Shown: positions 58,302 through 64,000 of the stretch, piece after piece
Layout: each line of letters opens with the position of its first letter
Position numbering within the stretch: position 1 is the first letter of the stretch
NCBI GenBank assembly: GCA_033964015.1
Contig: CM066919.1
Span: 22,012,146-22,076,145, forward strand
Length of the DNA stretch: 64,000 bases
DNA from: Scolanthus callimorphus
Lineage: Eukaryota > Cnidaria > Anthozoa > Actiniaria > Edwardsiidae
Direction: 5' to 3'
Position numbers and translations under genes: made by a program
The notes under the pieces: generated by a model
The model's input: only the letters and a program-made list of their open reading frames with translations
What the model was told of the DNA's origin: nothing
Database searches by the model: none

Positions 58302-60209
58302 ATGTCTTCACCTTCAATCAAAGCAAGAGAACAAGGCAATGAGTTCTATAAAAAAGCAGGCGCCGCAGGACTCGCTCCAGTTTTGCAAGACCAACGATAC
58401 AAAACAGCTCTGAAGTATTACAACCAGGCAAGTTTATGCGCTGCGAACTCGGACGAAATGGCCTCGGCGTCGAAGAACATTGCCAACACTTGCTTCAAGA
58501 TAGCTGAGGTCTCGGAGAAGAAACTCCACGAAAATCGCCTTACAATTGGGCATTACTACCAAGAGGCTATAAAATATTTTAACGCAGCCTTTGAAGAAGG
58601 AAGTTCTTCCAAGTCGTATGAGTGGAAATCTAATATCATTTCAACATTGGGGCTGTGTTTGGAGGAGGCCATCAATTGGGCAGATGGCCTGGAGTCTTTT
58701 AAAGAACGGCTCCAAACGCTGGAATTTTTCGGTCGTGATATTATCATCCGACCGATAGCAATAGAATATCAGCTGAAGATCGGAAAACTTATATTCCATG
58801 ACGGCGCGACCAAGCTACAGAATGGTGATTACAAAGGAAGCCTGTCGCGCATGAAGGACTGTTATTTTCACTTGGAAGAGGCCAAGCGTATGGGGAGGTC
58901 TATTGACGATGGGGATAGAGATCAAGAAATCGAGATCCTTCAGCAAGATGTCCACTATCAGACAACAACGGCGGAGTCCATGCAAGCTCGGGAGCGCGGA
59001 AAACAGGTATTGGCCGTGGCACTCAGAGAGGAAGAAGCGCTGCAAATGGATATGGTCTGGGAGGCCATTGATTGGTACAAGCAATCAACCATATTCGCAA
59101 GAGAGTTGGATCTGGAGCAGGAGGCGATCTCTCTCAGTTGTCTTGGCTCTGTGTATGATAAAGTTCTCAAGCAGAAGGCGAAGGCTAAGGTGTATTTTAT
59201 GCGGACCTTGCAGCTCGCCGACTCGCTGAGACCTCGCACGTTCACAACCGAAGAGTGGTACAAAAATGCCCTCTCAACTATAAAACGGTGAGGAACATCT
59301 AAATCTCAGACATAATTATCACAAGCAAGCTGAAACCAGCCAGAGAAGGAAATATAGACAAACACAAAGAATATAAAGAAAAATGCTGCCCCGAGTGGGG
59401 CAGATAGACACAGACAGACAGACAAACAGACACAGACAAACAGATAGTAAACACAGGCAGACAGGGACAGACACAGACAGACATCAGGTACGTTTTGTGC
59501 AGCTATTTGAAACTGTGACTGCTTGTCTCACAAGGGCGTCGCCAGCCTTTCTAAGACCTACCATATTCACCACCAACAATGACCCTTATTTGCACTCACA
59601 GTATAGAAAAAAATACCTTTTTTGTTCGTTTTATACATATGATTTTGTGACAGTATTGGGGCAAACAATGTGTATTATGGGTGACGAGGAAATGGCGAAT
59701 GCTAAACATTTTTTGGTTCATGCTTCGCTATCACTTTTATTACTTTTATTACTATATGGAGAGATGAAGATGGGGAGTTTCGGAAACCCTTGAACCTTCC
59801 CTTGCTACGCCCCTGTCTCACATGTTTTCAAATTTAACATTTAAGATATCAAGACGAAGTTCGTCAACGCGACGAACAAGAGGAACAGAGAAACAAAGCA
59901 GGAATTCTGAAGGATCTCGAAAAAGAAATGAAGCAACTCAAGGAGGAAGACGTTGGCCGAGGGGGTGACCTCCTCAAGTTCTGTTACAACACTTTCCCGC
60001 CAAAAGCGAAATCATGGAAGCTTCCGGATAATAAAGAAATGGAAGGGTGGGAAAATCTTGGACGAGAAGAACTAAAGGCGGTATTGAAGAAGGGAATTAT
60101 AGTCTATCACCCGGACAAAGTGGATGAAGAAACGCATGGAAAGAAGTGGAAAGTTTTCTCTGAAGAGATTTACAAACGGCTCTCACAGCGATACGAGTGG
60201 CTGAAGTAG
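58302..60209 (+). CDS. TPR-like helical protein with C-terminal J-like domain (2 exons)
   Basis: Exon 1 is 58302-59287 and exon 2 is 59846-60209. Donor CG/GTGAGG and acceptor TTTAAG join in phase 2, giving 449 residues. There is no signal peptide, so it should be cytosolic. Residues 1 to about 325 are helical with TPR-like spacing (QGNEFYKKAG, YKTALKYYNQASLCAA, YYQEAIKYFNAAF, GSVYDKVLKQKAKAKVYF). A charged coiled-coil stretch follows (about 330-365). The end holds a J-like domain with the HPD motif at about 417-419 (IIVYHPDKVDEE). HPD is the tripeptide that J proteins use to stimulate Hsp70 ATPase. It lies near the C-terminus with a preceding helix, the topology of auxilin/GAK J domains, so an Hsp70 co-chaperone role is likely. 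The open frame of exon 1 reads four bases past the donor to a stop, but the conserved J exon supports splicing. A paralogue of exon 2 is at 62933-63302. Confidence 0.85.
59404..59484. repeat. CAGA-type microsatellite
   Basis: Imperfect runs of CAGA/CAGACA in the intron of the TPR/J gene. Confidence 0.85.
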
Positions 60210-60309
60210 TAAGCTAGCGGAAAAGACTTGCACTATGTTAGAATAGCATGAGTGATGGGACATATGCAGTGGATCAAAGAAGAGGTCCTGGGTTTGTTAG
60301 GGTGGCTGC

Positions 60310-60715
60310 TCCCCTTGGGGGGGGGGGGGGGGAGGACTCCTATATTTTGTGGTCGGGGATGATCGTCGTATCTTTTAGGGGCTAAAATCACGGGTTTTGG
60401 TCTCTTTTAGGGATGATCTTGTTCTGGGAGATTGATATCTTTTAGGGCCGGAATATCTGTCCAAATTGTTTTGTCTCATGATGGAGCTTCTAAAAACCAT
60501 GTAAGAAAGAGAGGAGATTACTCGGTGAGAAGACGATAAATTAGGCAACATTAAAGGCAGCATTTTTAGTCAAACACGGAAATTTCTTGATGGGTATCTT
60601 TTAGGGTAACAAATTATTAGAGCCACGCTCTTTTTGGTACCTTTTAGGTGTGAAACTGAAAATTGCCGACGATCATCCCCGACCAAACAATATGGGAGTC
60701 CCCCCGGGGTCCCTG
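60310..60715. mobile_element. G-rich-ended MITE, copy 3
   Basis: Same layout as 11840-12250: a G tract, TTGTGGTCGGGGATGATCGT, repeated TATCTTTTAGGG modules, an internal GTCCAAATTGTTTTGTCTCA, and a right end ACGATCATCCCCGACC then a C tract. No clear duplication at the flanks. Confidence 0.75.
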
Positions 60716-61400
60716 GATCCCCACAGCTACTGTAAGTATCTCATGTCTGGCTAGTTCTTGTTCTAAAGGCAGGCGCATCGTGACGCTACAGGGCCTTGTG
60801 AAATTTGGACTTTAGTACAGAGGGAAATTAACTAGATAAAACACATCACACCACTGGAAAAAAATGACCATGGATCAACAGCAACACCTTGCAGGAATTA
60901 GAGCAACCATCTGACAAGCCACCCGGTGCGAAAACCACAGAGTTTTGGATAGGGGTGTGCCGCCAAGGTCTCATTTAAACACGTCATTTAAACACGGTTA
61001 AAAACATCAGGCGTTTACAATTAAATATGCATAGGATGAGAGAAATGATGAGACCAAAAATCCTCGTCATAATTTATATACCCTACTGTTTAAAATTGTA
61101 TACCCTACCGCAGACCTAAAGTTAGTCACCAGGGTGATGCAGTTGGTCGCGATCAAAGCGGAATTGTTAATCATGTAAAAGTTTTAAAATAAACTGTTTT
61201 TATCACTAAATGCGGCACAACTTTGATCGAAATTTGTTTGTAGGGTAGCCATACTGAAATTCCCGGCACATACCGGGAATACTTTACGAGTATCCGGGGG
61301 ATTGGTGCCCGTGCCGTAGACTCAAACGATGACCATCATTGATGCCCGTCGCTTGCTCGGTGCCCTCAGGATAACAGGGCATCAAGACGCTTGATCCCGC
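60715..61400. other. Intergenic DNA between the tail-to-tail paralogues
   Basis: No gene is supported. It contains short inverted sequence around 60970-61010. Confidence 0.4.
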
Positions 61401-61403
61401 AAT

Positions 61404-61670
61404 GGGCAATTCCAGAAAATATATGTACCCCCACCACGGGCGGCACTAGTTTTTGACCCCCCATGCATCCAGAATTTCCAAAATGGCTTACCACCCCCCC
61501 CCCCCCCCCCCCCCCCCTCATGCATATAGAATTCCTGAGAGGTTAACCTAGCTTCCAGCTTCAAAAACCCCCCCATGCAGGCAGAATTCCGAGCTTGAAA
61601 ACCCCGCCTCCCGTTCAGAATTTCCAAATGCCGCCCGTCCCCGGGGTACATATATTTTCTGGAATTGCCC
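61404..61670. mobile_element. TIR element with GGGCAATTCC ends
   Basis: Starts GGGCAATTCCAGAAAATATA and ends with its reverse complement. TIRs are about 40 bp, including ATGTACCCC and a GCGGGCGGC-like block. AAT flanks both ends (61401-61403, 61671-61673). The interior is made of CCCCCATGCA/GAATTCC modules and a long C tract. Confidence 0.7.
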
Positions 61671-62494
61671 AATTGGGGCGGATGTAGAAACTTCAGAAAG
61701 GGAGGGAGAGTGGAGCATTGAAATAGAGTGATAAAAAATAAAGTAAACGCATGGGAAATTTTCAGAGAAAGGGGGGGGGGGGGGGGGCAAAAATATAGCC
61801 CAATTTGTGTAACCCCATACAAACATCTTGCTAAAGTTTTTAATTTAGGCACCACTGGCATCTTTTGCTAAGAATTAATGTCAGGCCATGACCACTTATA
61901 ATTTTAATAAGGTCAACGACATCAGTTGCAAAATGCAGATACCTGTTTTGGTACATATTTATGTCAATTTCTCAAAACATTTCTTTACAATCAACTATGA
62001 TTCAACAAACAAAACAACCAACAGTTTCAAAACCGGATGTCCATCAACATTATTGCTGTCATCACTGTAATGATAGAAAATATGAATCCTGCCTGGATCC
62101 AATATGATGATTGTATGAGACGTCAGGCAGAGAAAGGAACTGATTGGAGCACATTTGCTATTGTCTTTACATTTGAAAATGGAATTGCTGAACATCTAAA
62201 ATTGTTGCATTCGATAAAAAATATTGTATAGAGATTTGCAACATCCTCACTTGAGCTAGTATCAAAATTTACTACCCATCAGTACACGCAGATACAAAAA
62301 GACAAGTGAAAAATTATTATACAACAATTTGTACACTGTGTTTGTCGCATTGAATTATGATCCTGGGCTTGACAGACTCCCAAATGGCTGAGCATTTTCT
62401 TCATAAACCAGTCTCTTGGAATACAACTGTTTTAGGTAGAAAAACTGAATGTTGTTATAGAAATCCTTAGAAAAGGGGTATCTAGCCTGCAAAA

Positions 62495-62655
62495 GCTGAC
62501 ACCATTAGGCATCTGCACGCTCAAGCCAAACATTCCATACTGATGACATATTTTGACCACGTAATTATTTTGAACAGAATTGGGTCAAAATATGGTATGT
62601 CATCAGTATAGAATGTTTGGCTTGAGCTCGCACTTTGTGGTGTCAGCTGTCACAG
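62495..62655. mobile_element. Foldback element
   Basis: GCTCAAGCCAAACATTC and TACTGATGACATA face their inverted copies, with outer AGCTGACACCA/TGGTGTCAGCT. The loop is about 30 bp around ATTATTTTG. Confidence 0.7.
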
Positions 62656-62862
62656 GCTAAGGCGTATCTGGAGGATTTCAGTTTCAGAGCAAGCTGTTGT
62701 TTTCTTTTGTTATTGTATCCTAACATGTGACTTATGCATTGTCTCTAGTCATCCTTCACAGGCTAAGGGGTATCTGGAGGATTTCAGTTTCAGAGCAAGC
62801 TGTTGTTTTCTTTTGTTATTGTATCCTAACATGTGACTTATGCATTGTCTCTAGTCATCCTT
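62651..62862. repeat. Tandem duplication, two units of about 106 bp
   Basis: Two nearly identical units running from CACAGGCTAAGG, through GGATTTCAGTTTCAGAGC and ATTGTATCCTAACATG, to CTCTAGTCATCCTT. The near identity suggests a recent event. The array starts at the edge of the foldback element. Confidence 0.9.
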
Positions 62863-62932
62863 TACCACAGAGAGTCCATAAACAATTACTCTGGTAGATA
62901 TATGGCAACATTTTTTGCAGCTATAAGCTAGC

Positions 62933-64000
62933 TTATGCTCCCTTGAGGCATTCATAACGCCTTGTCAGCTGCTTGGTGATCTCCTCACACAAAACTTTCC
63001 ATTTCTTCCCGTGTTCTTCCTCATTCACCTTATCAGGGTGGTAGACAATAATGCCTTTCTGTAGAACCCCCTTCAGTTTAGAACCCTCTAGACTCTCCCA
63101 GCCTTCCATCTCTTTTTCATCAGGTTTCTTCCAAGTTTCAGCCTTTGGTGGGAAATTCTCATAACAGAACTTTAACAAGTCACCTCCTGTACCAACATCT
63201 TTTTCTGATAGTTGCTTCAGCTCTTCTTCTAATTCTTTTAATATTCCTTCTTTGCTTCTTCTTTCTTCTTCCTCTTCTTTCTGGCGCAGCTCATCTTGGT
63301 ACCTAAAGAATTAATTTGATACCATCTTGGTTAGCAGGCCAAAAGACAAATGATTGACATGCCAATTTTACTTTAACTGGTAATACAGTGGTATCTCTAT
63401 TAAGCAGCCACCTATTAAGCAGCCACTCTATTAAGCAGCCACTTTTCAAAGTCCCAAAATATTTGTCACTCAAGTACTGTATTTAATACCTCTATTCAGC
63501 GACCACCTCTATTAAGCGGCTGCTGCCACTATTGTCCTGGGTACTACAAAAAATTTTGTAAGGGAATGCTCCGCCCAGACTCTGGACCCCTTACTCTATT
63601 ACTGAATTGAAAAAAAAAAGACATTGCTTTCTTATAATTCTTGCAAAAACGCATGTGTTAATTAAGCAATAAAAGTACTTTCCGCGTGCTCTCTGCTTTC
63701 TTACAAACACGAGGGAGATGTTGGGAGAACTGATCAAAACTTGAAAGACACGAGCCGAAGGCGAGTGTCTTTCAAGTTTTATCAGTTCGACCAACATTCC
63801 CCGAGTGTTTGTAAGAAACCAGAGAGCACGCAGGAAGTATTTTTATTGCTTTTAGAAAATAACATACACACGCGCGACAGCGTTGCGTGACAATCGTGTT
63901 TCTCAGGTCTCTTACAAACACCCTATTTAACCAATCAGAATGCGCACATTCACAATACAACATAGGTGTTATTTTCTAAATATGTGTTAAAAGCTCCAAA
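62933..64000 (-). CDS. Paralogue of the TPR/J protein, last exon (gene continues past the window)
   Basis: The exon is 63302-62933 on the minus strand, with acceptor TCTTTAG and phase 2 entry as in the 58.3-kb gene. It encodes a Glu/Arg-rich stretch (YQDELRQKEEEEE), then DLLKFCYENFPPKAETW, then IIVYHPDKVNEEEHGKKWKV and ends KGA. HPD is intact. The closely matching residues and intron position show the two genes arose by duplication, now arranged tail to tail about 2.7 kb apart. The TPR-like exon would lie beyond 64000; the region from 63303 to the end is intron with repeats. Confidence 0.8.
63385..63530. repeat. CTATTAAGCAGCCAC tandem-like repeat
   Basis: Several imperfect copies of CTATTAAGC(A/G)GCCAC, a sequence type common at the ends of some invertebrate repeats. 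It is intronic to the second TPR/J gene. Confidence 0.6.
63700..63812. mobile_element. Foldback element
   Basis: AAACACGAGGGAGATGTTGG and AAACTTGAAAGACAC face inverted copies across GAGCCGAAGGCGAGTG, the same kind of centre as the element at 40247-40410. Confidence 0.6.

Noticed and set aside
59299..59484. Minus-strand Cys/Val/Ser-rich frame
   Set aside because: It is the reverse translation of the CAGA microsatellite.

Overview
The window looks like nuclear DNA of an invertebrate animal, most likely a cnidarian and plausibly an anthozoan such as a stony coral. Its genes are sparse and split by GT-AG introns, mostly in phase 1. Secreted-protein exons start with short signal-peptide exons, the base composition is AT-rich, and non-coding space is filled with small foldback and TIR elements. 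There are no operons, Shine-Dalgarno sites or CRISPR arrays. The taxon is inferred from gene content (GluN-type receptor, immunoglobulin and thrombospondin secreted proteins) and not from a marker gene.

Layout: (1) 2.8-7.8 kb, plus strand: a TATA-driven secreted protein with two Ig domains, followed by a decayed third Ig exon. (2) 10.5-15.1 kb, minus strand: a four-exon secreted protein, here called X1. (3) 24.2-24.6 kb, plus strand: a possible single-exon basic protein. (4) 25.5-28.3 kb: a duplicated, decaying gene-like unit. (5) 32.7-38.7 kb, minus strand: a secreted protein with signal peptide, AbfB-type beta-trefoil, 13-residue repeats and a TSP1 domain. (6) 45.4-49.35 kb, plus strand: X2, a paralogue of X1 with identical intron phases. 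(7) 52.4-57.0 kb, minus strand: an NMDA-type ionotropic glutamate receptor, lacking its first exons. (8) 58.3-60.2 kb, plus strand: a helical (TPR-like) protein ending in a J-like domain with an HPD motif. (9) 62.9 kb to the window end, minus strand: the last exon of a paralogue of gene 8, arranged tail to tail.

The most interesting result is the X1/X2 pair. Both were assembled here exon by exon from short, easily missed exons. Both encode secreted proteins of about 180-200 residues with a conserved cysteine pattern and repeats that look like a beta-trefoil cytokine or FGF/IL-1 fold. Their intron phases (0, 1, 0) match, and exon 3 is 110 bp in both. I do not recognise the family.

The rest is repeat biology. 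Several elements have clear boundaries: a MITE with 9-bp target duplications in an intron of the Ig gene, a 633-bp TIR element with 9-bp duplications, a G-rich-ended family with an 8-bp duplication, and mariner-like elements with TA duplications. Other dispersed families were recognised only because two or more copies occur in the window.
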